In this document: one piece after another, positions 13,654 to 20,135 of the stretch | How positions within the stretch are numbered: position 1 is the stretch's first letter | Layout of the letters: the number at the start of each line of letters is the position of its first letter | Source: a virus | Virus record (IMG/VR): IMGVR_UViG_3300043015_001455 | Coordinates: 1-37,715 of that record | Length of the DNA stretch: 37,715 nucleotides | Strand: one strand, 5' to 3' | Notes under the pieces: model-generated | What the model saw: the letters and a program-made list of their open reading frames with translations, nothing else | Told to the model about the DNA's origin: nothing | The model's database searches: none | Translations under genes and position numbers: made by a program

Positions 13654-14066
13654 CACCCTACGAAAAAGCACTGGCGGCGCATCTATTGAGCGCGTGGAAT
13701 ACTGAGGAATCCGACGAAAGTGACCTGCTTGAAGATATTTACGATCATATTCAAAACGGGATTGTGATTTCAACGGAAAGGCTGTTCCTCCTCGCTAGGC
13801 CGGTGAACTCGAAAAGCGATCACTACCTCTTCGATTACCCGTCGATAGGTTTCAAAGATCCGGATTGCTGGCATATCTACCTTGCATCCGGATCACTCCC
13901 CGACATTTTCAACGCGCTTCCCTATCCCCTCCCGCTAGTTTCATACGTCAGAAAAAACCGCTTGCATTTCCAAGATATGAAAAAGATGGGGTTGAAGGTC
14001 AACTCTTCAACCTTTTCTTTTCATGGGCGGAAAACAGAAACTAGCGAAAGCTCAGCAAAGGGCTAA
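13650..14066 (+). CDS. GNAT-like (acyltransferase-like) protein after terL
   Basis: 138 residues from the ATG overlapping the terL stop. The segment 'CWHIYLASGSLPDIFNALPYPLPLVSYVRKNRLHFQDMKKMG' (read in parts) resembles the end of the small acyltransferase-like proteins found between terminase and portal in many T7-like phages (hydrophobic strand, then N/R-x-x-x-L-x-x-MKKMG helix). The acetyl-CoA-binding loop is not evident, so enzymatic activity is doubtful. Its 3' end contains a terminator-like hairpin (13990-14021) and overlaps the next gene by 44 bases. The final ~25 residues may therefore be an extension past the functional domain. Confidence 0.5.
   Translation: MTPYEKALAAHLLSAWNTEESDESDLLEDIYDHIQNGIVISTERLFLLARPVNSKSDHYLFDYPSIGFKDPDCWHIYLASGSLPDIFNALPYPLPLVSYVRKNRLHFQDMKKMGLKVNSSTFSFHGRKTETSESSAKG
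13961..13992 (+). repeat. Copy A of a 32-bp repeated element
   Basis: CTTGCA (13961-13966) plus ATATGAAAAAGATGGGGT (13975-13992), with the same spacing as copy B at 17803-17834. The 18-bp part is identical in both. Here it lies inside coding DNA and just before a terminator-like hairpin. It may be a promoter or processing element, or a duplicated piece of this gene. Confidence 0.6.
13990..14021 (+). terminator. Intrinsic terminator-like hairpin between terL block and portal block
   Basis: GGTTGAAG (13990-13997) pairs perfectly with CTTCAACC (14005-14012) across a seven-base loop, followed by TTTTCTTTT. The next ATG (14023) is directly after the T-run. It could end or attenuate transcription from upstream, so portal-region expression may need readthrough or its own promoter. 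Confidence 0.65.
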
Positions 14067-14373
14067 CCAGATTGCTCAAACAACGGCGCGCAAACAACGG
14101 CGGGCCGCAAAGCGGGAAAGGAAAGTTTCCACCCGGCTAGGGAAGCGGGAACTCAAATCTTCCAGGCGACAGAACCGGCAAATCCTGGCGGCTGAACGCA
14201 GAAGCGCGGCGAAAATGGCAGAGCTTGCCAAGAACGACGGGCTGGAAACGGAATTCATCGAAGATGAGGAGGTAGCAAAACGAAAGCTACGAGCACAAGG
14301 CGGGCGTAGCGCGTATGGCTTCGCTCGCGGAAACTCTCAGGGACTCGGGGGCGGATATTCTCAACTGGGATGA
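14023..14373 (+). CDS. Small basic protein, possibly tail-assembly/head-associated
   Basis: 116 residues, extremely basic. Residues 1-65 are a Lys/Arg/Gln/Ala-rich helix (KLAKAQQRANQIAQTTARKQ ...), then an acidic patch (LETEFIEDEEVA) and a Gly/Ser-rich end (AQGGRSAYGFARGNSQGLGG). T7-like phages often encode a small basic virion or assembly protein just before the portal, so this is a reasonable guess. No family match. ATGA overlap with the portal gene. Confidence 0.5.
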   Translation: MGGKQKLAKAQQRANQIAQTTARKQRRAAKRERKVSTRLGKRELKSSRRQNRQILAAERRSAAKMAELAKNDGLETEFIEDEEVAKRKLRAQGGRSAYGFARGNSQGLGGGYSQLG

Positions 14374-16004
14374 GGGACGTTACCGCCATCCTCGACCGGA
14401 AGAAACAGGCGGATACGATCCGCTTGGCTAATTCTGGTATCTGGCGGGATATTGCTCCCTACGTTCACCCGCACAAGCGGAACATCGGACACGACTCCAG
14501 CGTATTGAGTGGCATTCTCAGTATGTCCAGCCATGCGGCTCTATTCGATTCTTGCGGGATCGAGGCCAATAAGATCTTTGCGGCTGGAACGATTCAGGGA
14601 ATGACGCCTAGCGATAATCCCTGGTTTGCTTTGGAGGCTCCCCGGCATCTTCGGGACGATGACGTTATTAAATCATGGTATTCAAAATGCACGGATATTA
14701 CGCTGGAGGTTCTCGCCGGATCTAATTTCTACAACGAAAAGCACAATCTCGAACAGGATGACGGGGCTTTCGGAACGGCTGGACTGATTATCAACGAGGA
14801 CTTTCGCGACGGCCTACGCTTTGAAAACCTTCCTATCGGGGACTATTCGATCCTTGAAAATCAGTATCGGGAAGTGGATACGCTTTTTCAGACGACAAAC
14901 TACACTCCCCGGCAAGCGGCTCAAAAGTGGGGGGAAGATAACCTTCCTCCGGATATTCGGGAATGCCTGAACGATCCGAAGAAACAGGACGTTGAGCGCG
15001 AGTTTGTTCGCGTGATCCTTCCCCGGCAGGATCGCAATCCGTTCCTTCGGAATCAGGAAAATATGCCTTGGGCTTTGCTTTGGATTGAACCCAAGAGCAA
15101 GGTGATTCTCCAAGAGCAAGGATTTGAGGAATCACCGATGGCGGTCGGTCGTCATGCAACCTGGACGAAATCGCCTTACGGGATTTCTCCAGGCATGTAT
15201 GCTCTCTACGATCTGCGCCAGTTGAACGTGATGCAGCAGTATCTCGACACACTGGTTGAAAAGATCGTCACTCCTCCCGTGATTGCTCCACCGGGATATG
15301 AGGGCGTGATTGACCTTCGGGGCGGCGGAATCACTTACGCGGACGAATCAGGACCGCCTCGCCATTGGGAGAACTCTCCAAGCAATTACTCGGTAGGCGA
15401 CGATAGGACCGCATTCCGGAAACGTCAGGTGGACAAGGCTTTTTATGTGGATCTCTTCCAGGTTCTTTCCTCCGTGCCAGTAGGCAAGGAAATGACGGCG
15501 GAAGAAATCCGGACACGCAGACGCGATCAACTCCCGTTGTTTGCTCCTGCCTTCGCTCGGAAGAATAAGGAAATCAACGGGCCAGTCATTCGCAGGGCTT
15601 TCAATATCCTCTTCCGGATGGGCGTCTATCCGAAGGCTCCCCAACAACTGATTCAGGAATCGGAGTTTGGCCCATACATTCCTGACCCGCAAATCACCTA
15701 CACCGGGCGTCTCGCGCTCGAAATGCGCCAGATTCACAACGAGGGAGCAATCCAGGCTCTTGAACTGGCGCAAGCGATGGCGCAAACAAATCCGGAGGTT
15801 CTGGACAATATCAATATGGACGAACTTTTGCGCCGATACGCCAGAAGTTCCGGCATCAGCGAAACGGATCTACGTCCAGAAATCGAGCGGGACGAAATGA
15901 GGCGGGCGCGTCAGGAAATGGAGGAGCAAGAGCGGGCGGAAATCTCGCAGCTTGAAGAGGCGGAAGCCGTAGCCAAACTCGCGCCAGCATTGCAACAGGG
16001 ATAA
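14370..16004 (+). CDS. Head-tail connector / portal protein (T7 gp8-like)
   Basis: 544 residues, the usual length of T7-type connector proteins. The N-terminal half includes 'GIWRDIAPYVHPHKRN' and 'SSHAALFDSCGIEANKIFAAG', the conserved beginning of head-tail connectors. 'FGTAGLIINEDFRDGLRFENLPIGDYSI' and 'SPYGISPGMYALYDLRQLN' (each read in parts) are also typical. The C-terminal third is helical and Gln/Glu-rich. Twelve copies form the DNA entry ring, holding terminase during packaging and the tail afterwards. Followed directly by the next gene with no gap. Confidence 0.9.
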   Translation: MRDVTAILDRKKQADTIRLANSGIWRDIAPYVHPHKRNIGHDSSVLSGILSMSSHAALFDSCGIEANKIFAAGTIQGMTPSDNPWFALEAPRHLRDDDVIKSWYSKCTDITLEVLAGSNFYNEKHNLEQDDGAFGTAGLIINEDFRDGLRFENLPIGDYSILENQYREVDTLFQTTNYTPRQAAQKWGEDNLPPDIRECLNDPKKQDVEREFVRVILPRQDRNPFLRNQENMPWALLWIEPKSKVILQEQGFEESPMAVGRHATWTKSPYGISPGMYALYDLRQLNVMQQYLDTLVEKIVTPPVIAPPGYEGVIDLRGGGITYADESGPPRHWENSPSNYSVGDDRTAFRKRQVDKAFYVDLFQVLSSVPVGKEMTAEEIRTRRRDQLPLFAPAFARKNKEINGPVIRRAFNILFRMGVYPKAPQQLIQESEFGPYIPDPQITYTGRLALEMRQIHNEGAIQALELAQAMAQTNPEVLDNINMDELLRRYARSSGISETDLRPEIERDEMRRARQEMEEQERAEISQLEEAEAVAKLAPALQQG

Positions 16005-16292
16005 ATGCTTGCTCAATCAATATTCGCAAGGCGGGACGGTGAATCCATCGAGGATCACGAAACGCGGAAAGCAGGAATTGAACGGGTATTCCGCAACGCT
16101 TTATCAGGGCAAGCGGGCCACGAACTGATTCAGCTGCTACTTGCTCACCGGAACCCGGTTCACCCACGATTTGCACCGGGGCGAACAACCGAACAGGCGG
16201 CATTCATTGACGGCCAATGCGATGTAATTTCAACTCTCATGCTCTACGGAACTAACCTGGGGCTTTCAAAACCAGACGAACAACAACAATGA
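16005..16292 (+). CDS. Bbp19-like small phage protein
   Basis: 95 residues. 'RVFRNALSGQAGHELIQLLLAH' followed by a Pro/Arg-rich loop (RNPVHPRFAPGRT) and 'AAFIDGQCDVISTLMLYG' resembles the small Bbp19-type domain found in podovirus structural regions. The role is unknown; it sits between portal and scaffold genes, so a head-assembly role is likely. Its ATG follows the portal stop immediately. Confidence 0.55.
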   Translation: MLAQSIFARRDGESIEDHETRKAGIERVFRNALSGQAGHELIQLLLAHRNPVHPRFAPGRTTEQAAFIDGQCDVISTLMLYGTNLGLSKPDEQQQ

Positions 16293-16675
16293 CAATCGAA
16301 GAAAAGAAAGATGCCTTGCGGGAAGCAGGGGTAAAAGTTCGCAGCAATGCGAGCGACGAAACGGTCGAGGAACTCTATGCGGAGAACTTCGGCGGGGAGG
16401 CTCCCGAAGAGGACGCAACGCAACCTATCGAGCCAGTCATTTCCGAAGATCCACCGGAAGAAGTTGCTACGGTCGAGGACGAACCGGAAGAAGTGGCAAC
16501 CGGGGGCGGGACGTTGGAAGCGTTTGAACAGGTCTGCGAACGATACGCGACGAAAGCGGAAGGGCGTAAAACTCCAGCAGTCTTTGAATGGGCAGACAAG
16601 AACCTTTCCAAAGAGGACTTCAATTCAATCTACGCGGGAAAAACCGTGAACGGTGAAAAGGTCAAAGCGAAATGA
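16289..16675 (+). CDS. Acidic hypothetical protein
   Basis: 128 residues. The N terminus looks like a small helical SAP/HeH-type domain (EEKKDALREAGVKVRSNASDETVEELYAENFGG), then a long Glu/Pro/Val-rich acidic linker, then a C-terminal helical pair (TLEAFEQVCERYATKAEG ... ADKNLSKEDFNSIYAGK). HeH-type N termini occur in phage head proteins. Function unknown. ATGA overlaps on both sides. Confidence 0.55.
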   Translation: MTIEEKKDALREAGVKVRSNASDETVEELYAENFGGEAPEEDATQPIEPVISEDPPEEVATVEDEPEEVATGGGTLEAFEQVCERYATKAEGRKTPAVFEWADKNLSKEDFNSIYAGKTVNGEKVKAK

Positions 16676-16896
16676 GCGAAGAAAATCAGGTAAGCGAAAA
16701 GACTTTCCGGTATTTGCAAAGGCTCACGCCAAGCAAACTTACCAAGCAAATCAAGAGGCGGGCGTTTCATAGCGTCCAGTCATCTCACGGGAACGGCAAA
16801 GGGTTTGCATTCAGCGGCAAGAACGCAAGTCAGCGGACGCGGCTTGCCAGCGCGTTCACAGGATTCAAGAAATTTCCTAAGATCATTGAAGCATGA
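16672..16896 (+). CDS. Small basic hypothetical protein
   Basis: 74 residues, rich in Lys, Arg, Ser and Gly (SKLTKQIKRRAFHSVQSSHG). Not recognised. It overlaps both neighbours by ATGA and lies just before the scaffold, so it is probably co-produced with head-assembly proteins. Confidence 0.5.
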   Translation: MSEENQVSEKTFRYLQRLTPSKLTKQIKRRAFHSVQSSHGNGKGFAFSGKNASQRTRLASAFTGFKKFPKIIEA

Positions 16897-17726
16897 GCGA
16901 ACCAACCGAAACAATGGAAACCGGATCAACCGGCGATTCTTCGGAATCCCCGTCATTCTTCTCGGAAGGTAGCACAACCTTTGCGGACGGCTGGACGGAA
17001 CAACTCGGGGAGGAATACGGATCACTCTCAAAGTTCAATGGGAAAGGCGTTGACGACCTGGCGCGGTCCTACGCGGAACTCGAAAAGAAGATTGGTCAAA
17101 AGACTGAGGGAATGATTCGCGTCCCCGGTGAAGAGGCAACGGAAGAGGAGGTCCAGGCTTTCCGGCAAGCAATCGGCATTCCCGATTCTACGGACGGCTA
17201 CGAAATCAATCTTCCGGAGGACGTTCTTGAAGGGCTGGACTTTGATCCGGAGACACTCGGCCCAATCAAGGAGGCGGCGCATTCTCTAGGGGTTTCCCCT
17301 ACGCAACTCAATGGACTGATCGAGGCGCAAGCGAATTTCGAGAAGGCGCAACTTGCCGAAATGCAAGCGGAGCAGGAAGCGGCTATTGCTGAACTCCGGA
17401 AGGAATGGGGCGCAAATGCTGACCGCAACTCGATCTTGGCAGAGCGAGCTGCGTCAGCTGGTGGACTGGACACGGAAAGCCCGTTGTTCAATAATCCCGA
17501 TATGCAGCGGTTCCTTGCGAACATCGGCGGGCAAATTTCCGAAGGTCAGGTTGAAAACATCCAGACGAAAACAACCGGCATGACGGCGGCGGACGAAGCG
17601 CGGGACATTCAGACTAATCCGGAAAACCCACTTTATGAAGCATACCGGGGGAGCATTCCCGACCGGAAACGAGTCGAAGAGGCTCGCCAAAAGGTTGCTC
17701 AACTCCAAGCGCAATCAGTTTCTTAG
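16893..17726 (+). CDS. Scaffolding protein
   Basis: 277 residues, acidic and mostly helical, directly before the capsid gene as in other T7-like phages. An N-terminal Ser/Glu/Thr disordered part is followed by 'LSKFNGKGVDDLARSYAELEKKIGQK', a signature of podovirus scaffold proteins. Next are 'FRQAIGIPDSTDGYEI' and a coiled coil (EKAQLAEMQAEQEAAIAELR). The C-terminal 'PENPLYEAYRGSIPDRKRVEEA' probably contacts the capsid. Transcription appears to end just after this gene, at the terminator at 17747. Confidence 0.82.
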   Translation: MSEPTETMETGSTGDSSESPSFFSEGSTTFADGWTEQLGEEYGSLSKFNGKGVDDLARSYAELEKKIGQKTEGMIRVPGEEATEEEVQAFRQAIGIPDSTDGYEINLPEDVLEGLDFDPETLGPIKEAAHSLGVSPTQLNGLIEAQANFEKAQLAEMQAEQEAAIAELRKEWGANADRNSILAERAASAGGLDTESPLFNNPDMQRFLANIGGQISEGQVENIQTKTTGMTAADEARDIQTNPENPLYEAYRGSIPDRKRVEEARQKVAQLQAQSVS

Positions 17727-17746
17727 CTTGCCTTCCGCAACAAAAG

Positions 17747-17788
17747 GCCCCGTTCTGGTTTCTGTCAGGTTCCAGGGCGGGGCTTTTT
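17747..17788 (+). terminator. Intrinsic terminator after the scaffold gene
   Basis: A 12-bp stem, 17747-17758 with 17772-17783, including two G-U pairs, followed by TTTTT (17784-17788). The capsid gene lies 167 bases further on, so the capsid probably has its own promoter in this gap or receives readthrough. Confidence 0.85.
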
Positions 17789-17955
17789 CGTGCAAAAAAA
17801 GACTTGCAATCGCGGAATATGAAAAAGATGGGGTAAGTAGTTCTTCAAGGCCCCAAAGAATGGGATAACCGACGAAGGCAACGCCAACAAGCGAGGCCCC
17901 AACTCGGGACAACCAAAGCGGTGGATTCAATTCAACCTCTTAAACATTCTTTACA
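17789..17955 (+). promoter_or_regulatory. Capsid gene leader, with copy B of the repeated element
   Basis: This 167-base stretch between the terminator and the capsid ATG is among the longest non-coding regions of the genome. It starts A-rich, then carries CTTGCAATC (17803-17811) and ATATGAAAAAGATGGGGT (17817-17834), the latter identical to copy A at 13975. GGGG near 17830 could pair with CCCC near 17850 or 17895, each within an AGGCCCCA. A promoter with a structured leader is plausible but not proven. No Shine-Dalgarno sequence precedes the ATG. Confidence 0.45.
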
Positions 17956-18876
17956 ATGGCTCTATCAGTAGCACACTCAATTCCCGAAGAATTCCGACGC
18001 GAATTCTACACGAATCTCGAACATGAGATTCAACAGGTAAACGGCAAATTCGCGGATCGCGTCAAAGTCGATACCTTTGAAGGCAAGGAGAACATTTACG
18101 GCTCTCTTGAACCGCGCACTTTTAAGCGGCGCACTGGACGACTCCAGCAGTCTGATCCGACCGAAGCGGAAATCCACAATCGGAAAATGGTCAAAGTGCC
18201 GTTTTACGATCAAGCGATCTTCGACAAGTGGGATAACAACTTCCTCGGCAAGCTCAAGCTCCCCGATTCGGAAACGATCCAGGCGACGAAATACGCTTAC
18301 AATCGACTCATTGACGAGGAGGTTTGCAAGGCGGCAACGGCAACAGTCTATGGAGGTGAAGAGCCCTACGTAACTGCGATTGATCTTCCTTCGACTCAAC
18401 AGGTCGCGGTAGGGGTCGGGGTTGCCAATTCCGGAATGAATCCTGATAAGCTCATTGCAGCGATGCAGATTTTTGAAGAAAATGATTTCGACTGCAATGA
18501 ACAGGAAATCATTCTTGCCCTGAATCCAGAATCGAAGGCGCAACTGATGGCTTACGTCGAGGCTGGCACAAATGATACATGGGCGGCGATGATTGCGGCC
18601 TGGTTGAATGGGACCAGCAAGACGCTTTTCGGCTTCACGCCGGTTCTCACGAATCGTCTGGAAGTAGCAGCGTCGGGCAACGTCCGTTCTAATCTTGCCT
18701 GGGTGAAGAATCAGGGAATCTACATGGAACCGGGTTCGCTCGAAGTTCACATGGACGTTCTTCCGCAACAGCAACACGCGCTTCAAATCTCGGCCTATGC
18801 AACTCTCGGGTTCATGCGTCGTCAGGAAAAGGCCGTTGTCGAGATCTTCTGCGACGAAGATTACACCCCTGCTTAA
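17956..18876 (+). CDS. Major capsid protein
   Basis: 306 residues, directly after the scaffold. The length and pattern fit the podovirus capsid families: an N-terminal helix (IPEEFRREFYTNLEHEIQQ), 'RVKVDTFEGKENIYG' (extended loop), 'VKVPFYDQAIFDKWD', 'LALNPESKAQLMAYV' and 'FTPVLTNRLEV' near the spine/A-domain, and a C-terminal 'YATLGFMRRQEKAVVEIFC', typical of HK97-fold proteins that end in a strand. It forms the head shell. It is the first gene of its unit, with a long leader and no SD, so strong expression would have to come from another signal. Confidence 0.82.
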   Translation: MALSVAHSIPEEFRREFYTNLEHEIQQVNGKFADRVKVDTFEGKENIYGSLEPRTFKRRTGRLQQSDPTEAEIHNRKMVKVPFYDQAIFDKWDNNFLGKLKLPDSETIQATKYAYNRLIDEEVCKAATATVYGGEEPYVTAIDLPSTQQVAVGVGVANSGMNPDKLIAAMQIFEENDFDCNEQEIILALNPESKAQLMAYVEAGTNDTWAAMIAAWLNGTSKTLFGFTPVLTNRLEVAASGNVRSNLAWVKNQGIYMEPGSLEVHMDVLPQQQHALQISAYATLGFMRRQEKAVVEIFCDEDYTPA

Positions 18877-18900
18877 TCTTAACCGAAAGGACAAAACATC

Positions 18901-19383
18901 ATGGCTACAGCAGATACAGCGGAATATACCGCACAAAATTCAACGGCTCGGGATGCAAATCCCTCAATGCGTCCGTTGCAACTGGAACTCAAGGTTGCCC
19001 GTTACGGGGTTATCACAATCGAAGCCGACTTGTCGGATGACGCTGGCGATGATATTCGCCTTGGGTCGCTCGGTTGTAACGGCGTGATCTTTCCGGAACA
19101 TTGCCGACTTGTCGGATTGTCCGGATCTGGAACAGGCTCATTTACCTTGGAAAAGGTTGAGGCTGACGGAACCGTTACTGCTCTTACCGGAGTGGCAACG
19201 CTCGGCGGAACTGACGGGACTTCCGTTCCGTTCGCACGAAAAACCGGGGCTTACACTGGCGGTGCATTCCTTAGCACAGACACGCTCCAGCTGACCGTCA
19301 CAACTGATGGGGCAGGAACTGCCGTCGTTGCTGGCGACACGCTTGAGCTGACTTTGGCTTACACGGCTGAACACTGCAAGTAA
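18901..19383 (+). CDS. Putative head decoration or structural protein
   Basis: 160 residues, predicted all-beta and rich in Gly, Thr and Ala (DLSDDAGDDIRLGSLGCNG, GTVTALTGVATLGGTDG, TLELTLAYTAEH). It has a good AAAGGA ribosome site, and lies directly after the capsid gene and before a terminator. This is the usual place for a decoration or head-fibre protein. No clear family. Confidence 0.6.
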   Translation: MATADTAEYTAQNSTARDANPSMRPLQLELKVARYGVITIEADLSDDAGDDIRLGSLGCNGVIFPEHCRLVGLSGSGTGSFTLEKVEADGTVTALTGVATLGGTDGTSVPFARKTGAYTGGAFLSTDTLQLTVTTDGAGTAVVAGDTLELTLAYTAEHCK

Positions 19384-19392
19384 TCCTTACAG

Positions 19393-19433
19393 CCTCCCCA
19401 TCAGCCTAGCGGTTGGTGGGGAGGTCTTTTTTT
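19393..19433 (+). terminator. Intrinsic terminator after the capsid operon
   Basis: A 14-bp stem (19393-19406 with 19411-19424), including two G-U pairs and a TAGC tetraloop, followed by TCTTTTTTT. It is the strongest terminator in the window and sits four bases before the tRNA gene. Confidence 0.92.
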
Positions 19434-19437
19434 AAAT

Positions 19438-19510
19438 CGCGAGGTGGAGCAGTTGGTAGCTCGTTTGACTCATAATCAGAAGGTCACGGGTTCAAGTCCC
19501 GTTCTCGCAA
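19438..19510 (+). tRNA. tRNA with CAU anticodon, initiator-like
   Basis: 73 bases folding as a full cloverleaf: acceptor CGCGAGG/TCTCGCA, D-stem GAGC/GCTC, anticodon stem TTTGA/TCAGA around loop CTCATAA (anticodon CAT), T-stem ACGGG/CCCGT, discriminator A. CCA is not encoded. Two bacterial initiator features are present: a C1-A72 mismatch and an A11-U24 pair. The three-GC-pair anticodon stem of initiators is absent; of positions 29-31/39-41 only G30-C40 is kept. The body closely resembles E. coli tRNA-fMet (TGGAGCAG, GGTAGCTCG, GAAGGTC). The alternative is elongator tRNA-Met or a lysidine tRNA-Ile. Confidence 0.93.
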
Positions 19511-19520
19511 CTTTTTCAAG

Positions 19521-20135
19521 ATGACCGAAACTGATATAGCGAACATGGCTCTTTCCCGCTTAGGCGAGAAACGGATTTCGGCTATATCGGAAAACTCTCC
19601 TTCGGCTATTTCTTGCCGAACTCATTACGAGACAGTGAGAGATTCTTTACTCCGCGCTCACCCGTGGAACTTTGCGGCGGCTCGGGCCGAACTTTCGGCA
19701 ACGGATACGCCAGCATTCAAGTGGGCGTATGCCTACACTCTCCCGGCTGACTTCCTTCGCCTTTCGACCTTCAACGGAATTGAAGCGGCGATGGCAACGG
19801 CTGACTACCGGATCGAGGGCGGCGAACTACTCACCGATGAGGAAACGGCGAAAATCACTTACGTTCGCCAAGTCACTGATCCCACACAATTTGATTCCCT
19901 GTTTGTCGAGGTAATCGTTTTCCGCTTGGCTTCTGCCATTGCGATGGACGTTACAAGCGAGCCATCGAAGCGGGACGAAATGGAGCAACTTGCGGCTTAC
20001 CGGCTTTCGAGTGCTTCCTTCGTGGACGCAAACGAGAACAGGGCGCGCGTATCCTCCCCATTGTCAGAAATGACGGCAAGGGTTCGCGGAATCCCGCAAG
20101 GCTTAGTTTATCCCTATGATACTCAAAATCCATGA
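19521..20135 (+). CDS. Tail tubular protein A (T7 gp11-like)
   Basis: 204 residues with the conserved gp11 pattern: 'DIANMALSRLGEKRISAISE', 'YETVRDSLLRAHPWNFAAARAEL', 'FKWAYAYTLPADFLRL', 'KITYVRQVTD', then a helical C terminus (FRLASAIAMDV, EMEQLAAYRLSSASFVD). It forms the ring joining the portal to the tail tube. The next gene begins with a paralog of this whole protein, with an ATGA overlap. It follows the tRNA by ten bases and has no SD sequence. Confidence 0.88.
   Translation: MTETDIANMALSRLGEKRISAISENSPSAISCRTHYETVRDSLLRAHPWNFAAARAELSATDTPAFKWAYAYTLPADFLRLSTFNGIEAAMATADYRIEGGELLTDEETAKITYVRQVTDPTQFDSLFVEVIVFRLASAIAMDVTSEPSKRDEMEQLAAYRLSSASFVDANENRARVSSPLSEMTARVRGIPQGLVYPYDTQNP

Noticed and set aside
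13961-13992. Calling copy A of the repeat a definite promoter
   Set aside because: It lies within coding DNA (RLHFQDMKKMG), and its spacing does not match a sigma-70 promoter.
17977-18936. Long minus-strand open frame (319 codons) opposite the capsid gene
   Set aside because: It mirrors the capsid coding frame, has no family-like pattern, no ribosome site, and all other genes are on the + strand.
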